This document shows positions 1-11,536 of a stretch of 64,000 nt of DNA, piece by piece. This DNA is from Parietaria judaica. Lineage: Eukaryota; Streptophyta; Magnoliopsida; Rosales; Urticaceae. The first letter of the stretch is position 1. Each line of letters starts with the position of its first letter. The stretch is from contig OX940867.1 of NCBI GenBank assembly GCA_954871525.1, positions 15,229,343 through 15,293,342 on the forward strand. The letters are read 5' to 3'. The position numbers and the translations under genes were made by a program. A model generated the notes under the pieces. The model did not search any database, was not told where the DNA came from, and worked only from the letters and a program-made list of their open reading frames with translations.

Positions 1-564
1 AGGAGATTTCCGGTCTTAGAGACGTTCCCGCAGCGACCTGGTGGATGAGCTAGAGGCTTTGCACGTGTGAAGCCGAGATCCGAATCCCGAGCACGCCAGA
101 AAAGAGAAATCGGCATTTATTGGTATAGTCGGCAAAAGTACCAATCTTTGATAACGACTCGAATCCCTATTATTAATGTTCGTTTGTAATCTAGATCTTT
201 GTTTCGATGACTTCTTGGGTTATTCCGCGCTCCGAGATCGAGGAAAAGTCAACGAAAAACCCAACACGACAAACTAGGAAAGTCCGGAGATCAAAACGTT
301 GAAGAAAAGACTTCGTAAACAATGGTAAAAAGATTTAGGTACTAATGGAAGAAATTTTTTGTATATTATATAATTTTGTCGCGATAAAAAAAAAACATAA
401 ATCATATTTTGAGTAATTTGTGAGTACTTTTGCCTAAAATCTAAAAACCAAGCACATTATTCATACAAAAAAATACGAGATATAGAAACCCATGGTTGGA
501 GAAAACTAGCATTAAGCTAAGCTAAGTATGTGTTTGACTTCATTTTGAAATCATATGGGGCAGC
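1..564. other. Intergenic, 3' flank of gene A; left part unresolved
   Basis: Bases from about 361 to 564 align by eye with the sequence just right of the CACTA element (52404-52620), so they are the shared 3' flank of genes A and C. Bases 1-360 are of mixed composition with no coding frame I can support; they could be old retroelement sequence, but I could not place them. Confidence 0.4.
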
Positions 565-3427
565 TCAGGCGGAGGGACGTGCGGGGAATTGCCGTAAATT
601 GAGGCGGAGGATGTGCGGAGCAACAGCGGATCCACAGTAGAGATGATCTCCAATCTTGATTCCGGTGGAGACGAAAGACAAGGCCGGATCACTGTAGTGA
701 GCGACCGGTTTCCCGTCTAAATCGACGGCGAAAACGCCGCCGTTTGTCTCAAGGTGGGGCGGACGGAAATACCTCTCGAGGATGGCCATTACCTTCCTAG
801 CGGCTGGATACTTAAACGCAAACTCCCGTAATGGTGTTACCTCCTAAAAACGTATTAAGAAAGTTTGATATGTAGAAAGTAGTGTTACACAATAACACAA
901 GATTATCATGCAAAAAAAAAATAAAAAGGACTATTTTGAAGGTAAATAGCGATATATGATTATATATAATTTTTTTTTTTTGGATAAAATAAATTTAAAT
1001 TTACAGTCAAAGCTCTTAGTATTGACTTTTTTAGTTTATTTTATAAAAATTTAAATGTGTTGTTAAATCCTAGATAGATGCCACTTTTGAGCAAGAGAGG
1101 ATTTTGTTAACAATTTATCCAAGAATTTTAAAACATTGAGTATTTATACCGCTATTAATCTTTTACTTAATGTATATGGCTTTCTAAGTTTAACCCACAT
1201 CAATCAAACCAAACTTTTTTTTTTGTCATGTCTCTATAATATCATATGATTCGGAGATAACAACAATTGACATAACATATTTATAGTTGTGGGATAACTT
1301 AAAGAGTAATTAATGATATTGGCACGACTTTTATCAAGCATGTATACGTTTAGTCCTTCTGCTATGTAAAGTGTAAACAGCATAAATAATGTTTCGATTA
1401 TAATTTTTATGTGAATATGACTTTCTATTTTTAAAATAACGTAAATAACTTTTCGATTATGATTTTTATGTGGATACGACTTATGAAAATAACAGAATAA
1501 ATTTTTAATTTTTATTATGAATTTTATGTGAATATAGTAATAGAGTAATAGAGTACCGTGGCAAGAGCGATCCAATACACGCCGTGACCGTCGTAACGGA
1601 TATTATCGGGCATCCCCGGCAAAAATTCCACGAACCCCTCCACGCGCCCTTTCTTCTCCCCTATCAGATGATACCTCGCACACCGCCTCCTGCAAAACAA
1701 CACGTGTCAAGAAGATCAGCGCACATCCACGTGTAAGCCCCGACGAGAGAGTGAGAGACACGCGCATTAGGGTCTCGCAGAAGATAACCGAAGCCTGGTC
1801 AGGGGACACGATGACGCCATTAGGGAAGTAGAGGTCACGTAGCAACACGCGCGTGGTCTTCGTGTGGGGGTCATAGCTCAGAAGCCTGCCGTGGGGCCTA
1901 CCCTCAAGCATGTCCCATACGAACTCATCGAGCTTGTACTTGTGTGAAGCGTCTGTGAAGTAGATGGTGCCGTCTTCGGCTTCGTCAACGCAGTCCGTTA
2001 GTTTGAACTTGACGCCGTCAGCCTCGTCGCTTAGCACCGTGATAACGCCGTCTTTGCTGATGCTCAAAAGCCCCTGAATATCATTTCACTTTTGTTATTA
2101 ACTAATTTTAAATTGATTCCAAAAAATAAAATAAAATTATGAACTTAATGGTTTTAAAAATTTGGTATGTTCGTGATTATGCTATATGTTTGAAGTTTGA
2201 AGTTGAGCTATGAAATTTCACTTCCTATATTGATATGGATTATGTGGAAACTAGGCTTCTAGATTGATACGAAGGAAAGCCCGCGAGCACAACAAATTGA
2301 CATAAAAGGAATCTACTAAGGTTCTAAATGTCGACGTCGACGCCGTTACGCTCCTCCATTTTACGGGCATGCCGTATGCCGACGGAAATACCGATGAAAA
2401 AATCAGAACAAAAGAGCATGCCACAAATGCCATATAAATTTCACAGGCATGCCGCATGCAGACGGAAATATCGACGGAAAAGTTGAAAAATAATTTTAAA
2501 TATTTCGACAATTTTTTGATATAGTTTCAAAATTACTTATTTATCACTATAACACACAAAGAGATAACTAAAAAATCACACTAATAATAAGACATCGTAT
2601 TGATATGTTATAGTTGTATTTATATAAAAATAAAATAATCCTAATTACTTATAGAAACTATAAATATAGGGTAAATAAAACATCATATTGTGAGAGGTAT
2701 TTATAGTTTTTCACGGGCATGTCGCATGCCGAAGCCATGCCGGTTGCCGCAAATCTCAAAAAACGAGCATGCCGAAGGCATATCGGAAAATTCAAAACCA
2801 TGGTACCAAGTACCAACTACTATATTATAAATTTAATAAGTTAAACAGAAATTTTAAAGCTTCGACAGTGAAATACATAATTAAGCGTTCAAAATTTCTA
2901 ATTTATAATTTACGATGTGAAATATTATGATTAATAATGTTTTTTAATAATTTTTTTAGATGATATAGTCAAATATGTTCGATGAAAAAAAGTAATTAAA
3001 AAAAATCAGGCGCTACCTTCTCTGTATCGGCGACAAAGAGCTTTTCCACGCGGCTGAGGATCAGCCCGAGCGGCCTACCGCCTGTATTAACCCAATTCTC
3101 GACCACCGAATCCGTAACCGAGTCGTTGAGTGTGACTCGCTTAACCCACCCATCGTGGCAGCCGGTGTACACCACCCCGGCCTCGGGATCATAGGCCAGA
3201 TCCTCCGGCGCCAGCAGCTCCCCCGCGCCCACGTGCTCGGCCCCGGCCAGCATGCGATCGTTACGTGCAGGTGCAACCGCAACAGGCCCCGCCAGCTCAT
3301 GAAGCGGCAGCATCGCCGGCTGGAACGAGTCGAGGTGGAAGAGAAGCGCCGCCACGCTTACTGGAACTAAGAAAACCACGAGAATCGCGAAGAAGCTCCG
3401 TCGGGTAGCGTTGACTTTTTCCGCCAT
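565..3427 (-). CDS. SSL gene A: strictosidine synthase-like (APMAP/YLS2-type) protein, 4 exons
   Basis: Predicted exons on the minus strand are 3427-3017, 2073-1760, 1689-1557 and 843-565, giving 1137 nt and 378 aa with no internal stop. Family signatures appear in order: a short N-terminal arginine-containing stretch, then a hydrophobic signal-anchor (about residues 11-32), EDLAYD, GGRPLGL (end of exon 1), YFTDASHKY and GRLLSYDP (exon 2), FPNGV, FCET, then [12 protein letters not shown] and YWIALAT (exon 3), and a C-terminal GDHLYCGS (exon 4). These match the six-bladed beta-propeller Str_synth/APMAP family, whose plant members are usually 370-400 aa. Most plant SSLs are not true strictosidine synthases, so the substrate is unknown; an ER or secretory location is inferred from the signal-anchor. 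Introns 1, 3 and the acceptors are GT-AG. The intron 2 donor is placed at GCGCGT/GTCT because it is the only GT that keeps frame. Gene C is its paralogue. Confidence 0.85.
2317..2815. repeat. MITE-like insertion in gene A intron 1 (GCATGCCG-rich)
   Basis: Intron 1 of gene A holds a block beginning AAGGTTCTAAATGTCG and ending with the approximate inverse (TTCAAAACCATGG). Short motifs such as GGCATGCCG and GCATGCCGACGG recur throughout. The flanks resume similarity to gene C intron 1 on both sides, so the block is an insertion relative to C. A related left end (AAGGTTTTAAATATCG) occurs at 4256. Superfamily is not determined; TIRs are imperfect and I see no clear target duplication. Confidence 0.5.
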
Positions 3428-3445
3428 GACAGAATTGAATAATGA

Positions 3446-3510
3446 TCACATATGTGAGTGAGAGAGTCTTAGGATTTTCAGAATAAATGGGTCGCATATA
3501 TATATGGGTT
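3446..3510 (-). promoter_or_regulatory. Putative TATA box and start-stop uORF upstream of gene A
   Basis: On the minus strand a CATATATATATG stretch lies at about 3508-3497, some 70-80 bases upstream of the gene A ATG at 3427, a plausible plant TATA position. Between them, at 3451-3446, the leader reads ATG immediately followed by TGA, a minimal start-stop uORF, if transcription starts about 30 bases after the TATA box. The paralogue C has lost six bases of the TATA tract and lacks the upstream ATG. Confidence 0.45.
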
Positions 3511-3575
3511 TGTCGTGAGGTTACGAATGATTCGGAGGGAATCAGATTGGATTAGCAAATCTTTAGTATTTTAAT

Positions 3576-3935
3576 GGAATAATAGCGGTTAAAGTAGCTA
3601 ATCTTTCACCACTTGTGTCAATAAAAGTCCAAACTAAATTAATAGCGGTAATAGTAGCCAAACGCGACAAATATGTGTCTAATACCAATTCTATCCACTC
3701 ACTTTAATGTCCGTTAGTATCTTGCCAAGTTGTTTTCACGCGTCATCAAACCCTAATTCTTGGTGTTTTGGACACATGGCAATACCACGATACTAATGGA
3801 CGTCGGAGCTGAGTGGATGGAATTGATATTGGACACACTTTGTCTCGTTTGGCTACTATTTGCCGCTATTAATTTAGTTTGGACTTTTATAGACATGAGT
3901 GGTGAAAGATTAGCTACTTTAGCTGCTATTATCCT
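3576..3935. mobile_element. Foldback MULE-type MITE upstream of gene A
   Basis: The 360-bp element is almost entirely an inverted repeat: the left arm from GGAATAATAGCGGTTAAAG matches the reverse complement of the right arm ending GCTGCTATTATCC, with arms of roughly 150 bp including shared AGTAGCTAATCTTTCACCAC. It is flanked by a perfect 9-bp duplication TATTTTAAT (3567-3575 and 3936-3944). The paralogous flank of gene C near 58050 has one TATTTTAAT and no insert, which is an empty site. Nine-bp duplications are typical of Mutator-like elements. There is no coding capacity. Confidence 0.85.
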
Positions 3936-3944
3936 TATTTTAAT

Positions 3945-4717
3945 TTAACGGTGACTTAGGGGTGGCAATTCGGGTTTCGTATAGTGTTTGTGCCGGGTCT
4001 TAATCGTTTTTTTACTTATTTTAGCTAGACCCAGACCCATCCCATTTATTAATCGTGTTAGAAGATGAGACCCAGACCCGCCCCATTTAAATACCGTGTT
4101 TATCGTGTCTACCCGTTTAATCCATTTAACAGATTAATGTCTTTTAAAATGGTAAATTAATTCAATTTATACTCATTCAACTTAATTTATTTAATTATAT
4201 TATCTAAGACTTTACGAGCAAATTTTATGTTCATGTTATCGTGTTAATTTTTACCAAGGTTTTAAATATCGCTAGCTGATGTCGTTTCGTATTTTTCATT
4301 TTACGGATATATCGCTTGCCGATGGGTATGCCGATGGGCAAATCGTAAAAAAAGGACATACCACATGCCGCATATACCGCACTTTTCGCATGGGCATACC
4401 GCATGCCGATGGAGTTTTCGACGGATATTTTGTAAAAAATATTTGAGTATTTAAGCAAGATATTTATAAGTTCAAAACTTCATATTTAATAAATACAAGA
4501 CATAATTGTATACAACAAACACATTTGTAACTTAAATATGTAGGTGAAATGTATAATATTAAGTCACTTTATTAGTTGAAGTGTATAATATTAAGTCAAA
4601 TTATTATGTGAAGTTAATATGTATGTTAATTAAGTGTGTAATATTAAGTGAATATGCAAGTTAATTGTATATGTATGTTAACTAATTTAATATTAGTTGA
4701 AGTGTATAATATTAAAT
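3945..4717. other. Intergenic AT-rich sequence with repeat fragments
   Basis: Begins with AGGGGTGGCAATTCGGGT, resembling the terminus of common plant hAT-type MITEs, but I could not find a matching right end. From 4256 a truncated copy of the MITE-like family seen in gene A intron 1 begins. From 4540 to 4717 short near-repeats of AAGTGTATAATATTAAGT occur. No gene is supported. Confidence 0.35.
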
Positions 4718-5802
4718 TGTAAAACCCTATTTAATAATATATATATATATATATTATTAAAAAAAAAGAGACTCGAATATCCCCCCCCCCTTTTTCTTTC
4801 TTCTCGGCTGACCTCCCTCTCTCTCTCCTCTCTATCGTTTCTCTCACATAAATTGTTCAAAGCTTCATAACTCTGCACCGGAGCTCCGATCAACGAGATT
4901 TTGGTACCGCCGAAAATCTCTCGAGAAGGCGAACGTACTGATGTGCGGATAACGACCAGAAGTTGCGGCGTTTAGCCGGAATAGTCACCGGAAGGTTTGG
5001 TTTCTTAGCTCTAGATCTTCTTAGTTTGAGTTCGAATTTGAGAAAACTAACTCCGGAACTGGGTTCACGAAGCTTATTATAGTCCGTCGATCGTCGCCGC
5101 CGGCCGCCGCCATCATTTTCCGATCCCGAAATTAATTGATGGGTTTTGAAGCCCTCGTCGAGGAGATCGAAAGCCCTCAATCGGAATTGTCATCGGTCTC
5201 CCGGTAAGCTCGAATTTCCTTGCCCTAGTTTCTGATTTTAGATTATCAAATTGAGTGTGTTCTGGGCCTTGATTGATGAAATTGACCTCGCTGTTGTGTT
5301 TAGAATAGTCGGATTAGGCTGGGAGAGGTATTACATTGTCGAATTGATGCCCGTTTTATTACCTCGTTTTGCGTGCCCAACAGGATTTCGGCCCGGGTTA
5401 AATTTCAGCGTATCGGGTTTTCAATTGAAATTTTAAATACCAATCTTAGTAACATTTTACTTATAGATGGTATCGGTGTTATAGTTGGCGCGGATAAATG
5501 TTCCGTAGTAGCCTCGAAGACTGTGCTGCCCGAACCACCCGTTTTGAATAGTTCAACGGATCCAAAGTCTCTGATCATCGATCGGTCAAAGTTTCCACGG
5601 ATTGAGGTGGGGGCTATTAACTTTTCTCGCTATTTAAAATGAATGTAGAAACCAACGATTTAATGAAGATTGAACCGGATAGGTTAAAAAGAAATTAATA
5701 AAATGTTATTTAATTGATGAATAAAAGTTAAGTTTGGAGATTGTCGTCGCTTGATAGCGAGGCTGAACACCAGGTATTGTTGCATCGGTTCGATGCTCGT
5801 TA

Positions 5803-5843
<41 letters not shown>

Positions 5844-6742
5844 GGTTACGTCGGGATGACGTGTGATGATATGGTACCCGCTTCGGGCGTATGATGTGAT
5901 TCGAGCTACTGACGAGCAGCTGGCTACTGCGCAGTAGGCCGGATATGGTTATGGATATGATTGGTGACCCAAAAGTCAACATTTCGACCCATGGCGAACT
6001 GGCCGTCTTTGGTGGTGATTAGGATCCCGAGTCGAGGACGAGTTACGGTTAGGGACTTCGAGTCCACCTATTCTCATTGCCTTGAGATTTGATGGGATAT
6101 AGTGGAGTAAAGGCGCGAGCTGACTCGGCATGGTCCACCGAAATTATTTGACTTTTGTGGAGAATATTTATTTATTTATTTTATTGTTGAAAGTGATAAA
6201 ATGATTGAAAATGATGATTAAATGGTTTATGTTGACATTTAATGTGTTTAATTGTAATTTGACTAATAATGGTTCGGTAAAGAGAATTGGTAATAGATTC
6301 CCTACTGAGCATGTGGTGCTCACCTCTTCCATATACATCTTTTTCTTTCCAGCTTCAGGTGGTGTTTAGTGTCAGACTCCGGACGAGGAGTAGTTTGATT
6401 CGGGAGGTCCATGTGTTGATTTTGCCTATCCGTACCTTTAGTTTTCATCGATGTGAATTTCATATTTTGAGTTGATATTTTATTTCGGACATGTAATTGA
6501 TTAAATTAAGGATAACGTGATGCTGGTACTTTGTATTTGTCGTTTTTATGGTGTTGTATAAACTGTGGTCGTTGATGTTGTATTGTCGTTTTAAGTCCCA
6601 TGGGAAAAAGTTATGTGTTTGTTGACGTGGACGTTGAATATTCAACGGTATCGTTTGAATAATGACGTGTCATTGACCGGTCAAAGTTTGAAAAGTCGTT
6701 GCTTTTGTCTTATTCTTCTAACCCTCATTTAGGGGCGTTACA
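4718..6742 (+). repeat. 5' LTR of a Ty3/gypsy chromovirus-type retrotransposon
   Basis: The LTR starts TGTAAAACCC and ends GGGGCGTTACA. It is followed after one base by TTTGGTATCAGAGCCTAGG, a primer-binding site matching the initiator Met tRNA end, which fixes the right boundary and orientation. Inside is a TATATATATA tract (about 4738-4755) followed by a CT-rich leader, and a longer (TA)n run at about 5805-5840. There is no matching 3' LTR in the window, so the element is truncated. LTR ends and primer-site type suit the Tekay/Del-like chromovirus group (inference). Confidence 0.75.
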
Positions 6743-8870
6743 GTTTGGTATCAGAGCCTAGGTTTCGGCACCTAAGGTACAACACCATAAAATTATTTAT
6801 TTTCTAATGTGTTTTGGGTCGTGTTCTATTTTGTATCACCATCCATAATCCTGACATTTTAATCTTTTTACAGTTGATCAACATGGTCCGGAATTCCCAA
6901 AGTACTCTAAATCTGCGTTACTCGTTAGATCTTGAATAATTTGCATTGTATTTTAAGTTCCACAATAAGTGACACAATCTCTTAGTTCTGTAGCTTAAAT
7001 AATGAAATCGTTTAAGGAGATCATGTTGCAATATCCTCTATAGTTTGATGGATTTCCGGATGCGGCTACAATTGAAAAATGGTTAGCGTTAATTAAGAAA
7101 AATTTGAAGTGCTTGATAATTCTGATTTCGTAGTTAGCCTCAAAGCTAGAATGATAAAATTTGGGTAAGGATTTCATGTGCAATGGGTTTGTGAGACCCT
7201 TGCACCAAAGTGTTTCTTTAATTTATCAGAACTGATTGTTTCGGCCAAAAACCTTGAGACGTGTATTATTCATTCAGCGTTGTTCGCTCATATAGGGTGA
7301 GTGACATAAGTTTTGATGGTATGCAAGTCAAGTAAGCCTGTCATTGAGGAGAGTAAATTCTCATTTGACGTATTCATTCTTCATATGATCGAGTTTGATG
7401 TAACATTGAGAATGAATTTATTAGCGAATTATCATGCCATAGTAAACTGCTACAAAAACACGTGTGACTCTCAGAAAGAAAAATGGGCCGGCACTGAATA
7501 TCAGTATAGTGGTAGAATAATATGGCCACTTAATCTCATCTTGAAGTATGAACCTTGAAAGGTCGGGAGTCATTTGTGTCATTTAAGATGTGGGGTATGG
7601 TGACATCAACCCCTACATCCCTATAGTACATGATTATGGTGATGTGTTAACATCAAGAACTTCCAGGGCTCTCTCTAGATCATGAGATTGAGTTTGATAT
7701 TAATCTAGTTCCCGAGAATACTCCAACCTCTATTGCCCATTATCGTATGACTCCAGCGGGATTAGCAGGTTTGAGGAAGCAGATAAATGATTTTGTTTAG
7801 TAAAGGAGTTTATACATCACCGTGGGGAGCGTCTGATCTATTCACCGACGGTATCTTACATCGTTGTGTGGACTACAGACAACTCAATAAGATAACAATT
7901 ATAAATAAATGTCTTTATCGTGCATTAATGAATTATTTGACCAATTGGAACGATGCACGTTCTTCTCAAAGATAGAATTGCAGTCATGCTAATTACCACC
8001 AATTGCGTATTCGAGATACTGACATTTTGAAGACAGCGTTCCATACGCGATATGGCCACTTTGAGTTTGCAGATATGCTTTTTGGTCTTACTAATGCTCC
8101 GACAATGTTTATTGGCATGATGAATAGTATATTTTGGCCATATTTGGATCGATTCGTTGTTTCCTTCATTGACGACATTCGTATTTATTCAAGAACTCTA
8201 GAAGAACGCGCGAAAAATTTGCGGATTGTTTTGCAGACTTTGCAGGACTATCGTCTATACGCGAAGAAAGAAAAATGTGAATTCTGGATGACAAAAGTGA
8301 AGTTCTTAGGCCACGTGAATTCTCAAGAAGGTATTGTCGTAGACCGTTAAATATTGAAGTTATCTTAGACTTGAGGAAACCAAGAATGTGGTAGAAATCC
8401 GAAGCTTCCTAGGGCTTGCGGGTTATTACAGAAAGTTCGTGGAGAATTTTTCAAAGATTGCCGAACCGCTAAACGAGCTTACCAGAAAAGATGTTCAGTT
8501 CAGATGGGATGACATATGTGAAGAGTCTTTTTCAGAATTGAAACGACGATTGACGAGTGCTCCTGTCCTTGTTTTCCAATGTAGATGAACTGTTTACAGT
8601 GTATACGGACGCATCTCGAAATGGACTAAGCTGTGTGTTCATGCAACAAGGGAGAGTGGTAGCATATGGGTCTAGGCAACTGAAGCCGCACGAACTAAAT
8701 TATCCTACCCATGAACTGGAGCTAGCAGCAGTGATATTCGCACTTAAAATTTGCGTTGTCATCTTTACGGCTCAAGATTCGAGATATTCACTGGTCATCA
8801 AAGTCTCAAGTATTTGTTCACTCAAAGAGTTGAGTCTACGACAACGAAGATGAGTGGAGTATATGGAAGA
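6743..8870 (+). pseudogene. Degenerate gag-pol of the chromovirus-type gypsy element (RT remnant, truncated)
   Basis: Downstream of the primer site a gag-like start lies near 6884 and gag remnants near 7005-7200. RT coding is recognisable from about 7680: [10 protein letters not shown] and CVDYRQLNK (7787-7975), [20 protein letters not shown] and [10 protein letters not shown] then FIDDIRIYS, the catalytic FxDD box (8003-8350), RSFLGLAGYYRKFVENFSKI (8388-8588) and an RNase H start [11 protein letters not shown] (8557-8853). At least three frame breaks and several stops separate these pieces. Sequence stops matching pol at about 8870, inside RNase H. Integrase, chromodomain and 3' LTR are absent. 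Confidence 0.8.
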
Positions 8871-9669
8871 ATATGATTTTAGTTTACTTTATATTTAAAT
8901 TTGAAATTTGATTTTTTTTTAAATTTGGAATTCAAATATTTGTTTCCTAATTTATTATTTTATTAATTTTTTTAAAATTTAAAATAAATTTGTATTAATT
9001 ATTAATTATTAAAAAAAATTAAATAAATTTGTTAATTCGAATTTTAATAATAATTATTATTAATAATAATAAGGGTAGATAAGTCATTTTATATTAGTTA
9101 ATGTGGTTTATTGGCTATGGCACAATATTAACCAAACGGTGGCTATTTTGACAATTTTAAACGTTTAAGAAGGCTAGTTAGATTAAGCTCCCTTTCTAAA
9201 TTACTTTTAATACACTAGTACATTTAAAATTATTCCGACATTAAAGATTATCCTCGATCTTTCAAAAGAGTCATTTTCGATATCGAAGATTATCCCTGAT
9301 ATTTTGAAAGGATTATCTCCGATATTAAGAATTATCCTCGATCTTTCAAGGATTAACACTGATCTAAAATGATGATTAATCCCAATATATGTTGTGAGAA
9401 TTTCTTATTTCATACTAGTTTCAATTATCTACCCTTTTTTGTTTCGTTCTTTCTAATACGAATTTTATGACATTATTTACATATCACGAGTTTTACACAA
9501 CCACTCGAAACCCTATAACCTCAGTTAGATATCAATGATATCGGGATCACAAAATTAGAAGAGAGACACGAAATATTAAACATTAGGAGCTTAGCGGTTA
9601 AAAAAATCAATTTAATTATAATAAAAATAAAAATATTCAATTCTTATACCACTGTATTATGTATGTACT
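8871..9669. other. AT-rich intergenic sequence, in part paralogous to the gene D 3' flank
   Basis: 8871-9180 is very AT-rich with no gene. From about 9190 the sequence aligns by eye with 60900-61800, including three near-repeats of GATTATCCTCGATCTTTCAA and the shared CTCGAAACCCTATAACCT (about 9508 and 61752). This is the 3' flank of pseudogene B. Confidence 0.5.
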
Positions 9670-10486
9670 CCGGGGCGGAGCGGGGGCGGCCACCCGCACT
9701 TGGTCCGAGCTCGTTAGTTTTTATTAATGTATTCATATTTTTATATAAATAATAAACATAGCATTTGTAGACTAAATTTCATTATAGTATAGTGGAATTT
9801 TGTTGCTCTTTCAAGTTATAGCCCAAGGTTCAATTCTCAATCTCCACACATTTTTAATTATTTTTTAGCAACAATTTTTATGATTACAATTTTTTTTGAA
9901 TAGTAGTAATTTCAATGTCTCGTTTTATTTTGAAATTTATGAGAATTCTAATCATATAGAGATCCTAATGAATTATTTTCATAAATCAAAAGTTCATAAA
10001 AATAATTGTAATGCACTGTATAATAGTAGTTTCAATATCTCGTTTTATTTTGAAATTTATGAGAATTCTAATCATACAGACATCCTAATTTCTACATATT
10101 TTTAATTATTTTTTAGCAATAATTTTTATGATTATAATTTTTTTGTGTGAATAATAGTAGTTTCAATGTCTCGTTTTATTTTGAAATTTATGAGAATTCT
10201 AATCATATAGAGATCCTAATGAATTATTTGCATAAATCAAAAGTTTATAAAAAATAATTTTAATGCAATGTATAATACTAGTTTCAATATCACGTTTTAT
10301 TTTGAAATTTATGAGAATTCTAATCATATAGAGATCATAATGAATTATTTTTATAAATCAAAAGTTCATTATAAAATATAGTTTTGATGCAATGTATAAT
10401 AGTAGTTTCAATGTCTCGTTTTATTTTGATATTTATGGTCTATTAATTTTCGCCCCATCCTAGTTAAAGTTCTGGCTCCGCCCCTG
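9670..10486. mobile_element. hAT-like element with internal 5-copy tandem repeat, downstream of pseudogene B
   Basis: Left end CCGGGGCGGAGCGGGG and right end GGCTCCGCCCCTG form short inverted termini in the style of the plant CAGGGGCGGAGCC hAT group. Flanking octamers TATGTACT and TATCTACG match at 6 of 8 positions, a decayed 8-bp duplication. The equivalent place beside gene D (about 61920) lacks the insert. The interior is non-coding and built of about five copies of a 121-131-bp unit whose TAGTAG starts fall at 9901, 10024, 10155, 10276 and 10400. Confidence 0.65.
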
Positions 10487-10533
10487 TATCTACGGATTAA
10501 TAGATATATAGACATTTACATGGACGTTCCTAT

Positions 10534-10789
10534 TCATATTGTGACAAATGAAGAATTCTTTTGGAGTGGAGACCAACAATGCAAAGGTTTACGAGGGAAC
10601 CACAGTAAATGTAGTTTCCGACCCTCTCAACGCTCGTTATCAACGATGTTTTGGCGCCCTAATATTGGCGCTTATCGCTCCTTTTGTGTTGACGATGAAA
10701 ACCACGCCGGATTCGTCTTCCTCAACATGTCGTTGTGCAACGTGCCGTGCGGTGTTATGCGTTGAATTCCGAGAGAGGCTGATGGATGG
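10534..10789 (-). pseudogene. SSL pseudogene B, exon 4
   Basis: This region is closely similar to exon 4 of gene D (62235-61978), with the same acceptor (GTGCAG/CCATCC) and the same terminal TGA. Two bases are missing relative to D in the segment after the GAISA-coding part, shifting the frame and giving an early stop. The rest of the locus lies 27 kb to the right (about 37523-37785) because a retrotransposon island sits in intron 3. The plus-strand open frames here are shadows. Confidence 0.8.
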
Positions 10790-11536
10790 CTGCACAAGCA
10801 ACAACAAATATATAGCAAATCGTTAATTACTACCTCATTGATTAAAGGATGTAACTCATAATCTAAGCAATAATTAATTATCAGCAATTTAATAAACTCA
10901 ATTTCATCTCTTTCCTCTCTTTTGTGAGATAAAAATTTGTAATAGTTATTAGTTACTTTTTCCATTGACATATAATGTGATATCTTAAATAGACTAAAGG
11001 ACATGTGGGAGTATTATTTAAATGTTTCAATATCTTTTAAAGGAGAGAAAATGATAAAAATGAATATGTTTTATTTAATAATTTTTTTTTATCTCTCCTC
11101 TCCCCCTCATGTGTACCGCCGCTCCTCCTCTTCCATCGGGATTTGCGCTGCTGCCTATTCCCGTAGCTCTTGTGTCGCCGTTCATCATCCAATCCCTAGG
11201 GTTTGATTAGCATCGATCCGGTGCTATTCCGCTCTCCAATGTTCGGCGATCGAATATGCATTCTGTTTTAGCGATAATAGCTTTACTCAGTGATTGAAGC
11301 TCTTACATACTCTTCGAAGTTCATGAATTCTACGGAGAAGACCGCCACAACGCAACACGAATTAAATTGATATTCGCTTACGTAATTCAATGTATTTAGA
11401 TTAGAAATTAATTAATATTTTTGCAATTATTTAACCCGAAAGTCGGGAAATTTTTTACATTTTAAACTAATGGGCCATACCAGGCTCGACTTAATTAAGA
11501 CTTAAAACTAAAAAAAAAAACTATCAATTTAATTAA
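10790..11536 (-). other. Pseudogene B intron 3, left part
   Basis: Aligns by eye with gene D intron 3 (62236-62880): both contain the CTCCTC-rich stretch and the shared GGTGCTATTCCGCTCTCCAA and GTCGGGA...CTACATTTTAAACTAATGGGCC blocks. B carries about 100 extra bases near 11280-11385. It ends at the copia LTR edge. Confidence 0.65.

Noticed and set aside
1234..1575. 113-codon minus-strand frame in gene A intron 3
   Set aside because: AT-rich intronic sequence with low-complexity Ile/Lys-rich translation; interrupted in the gene C counterpart.
6744..6762. tRNA gene suggested by GGTATCAGAGCC (also 35149-35160)
   Set aside because: Only the tRNA 3'-end complement used as a retrotransposon primer site is present; no cloverleaf.
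9896..10440. CRISPR-like array
   Set aside because: Units are contiguous 121-131-bp tandem repeats without unique spacers, in a plant hAT-like element.
10520..10826. Plus-strand frames over SSL exon 4 of pseudogene B (and similar at 62005-62211)
   Set aside because: Opposite strand of recognisable SSL coding sequence; shadows.
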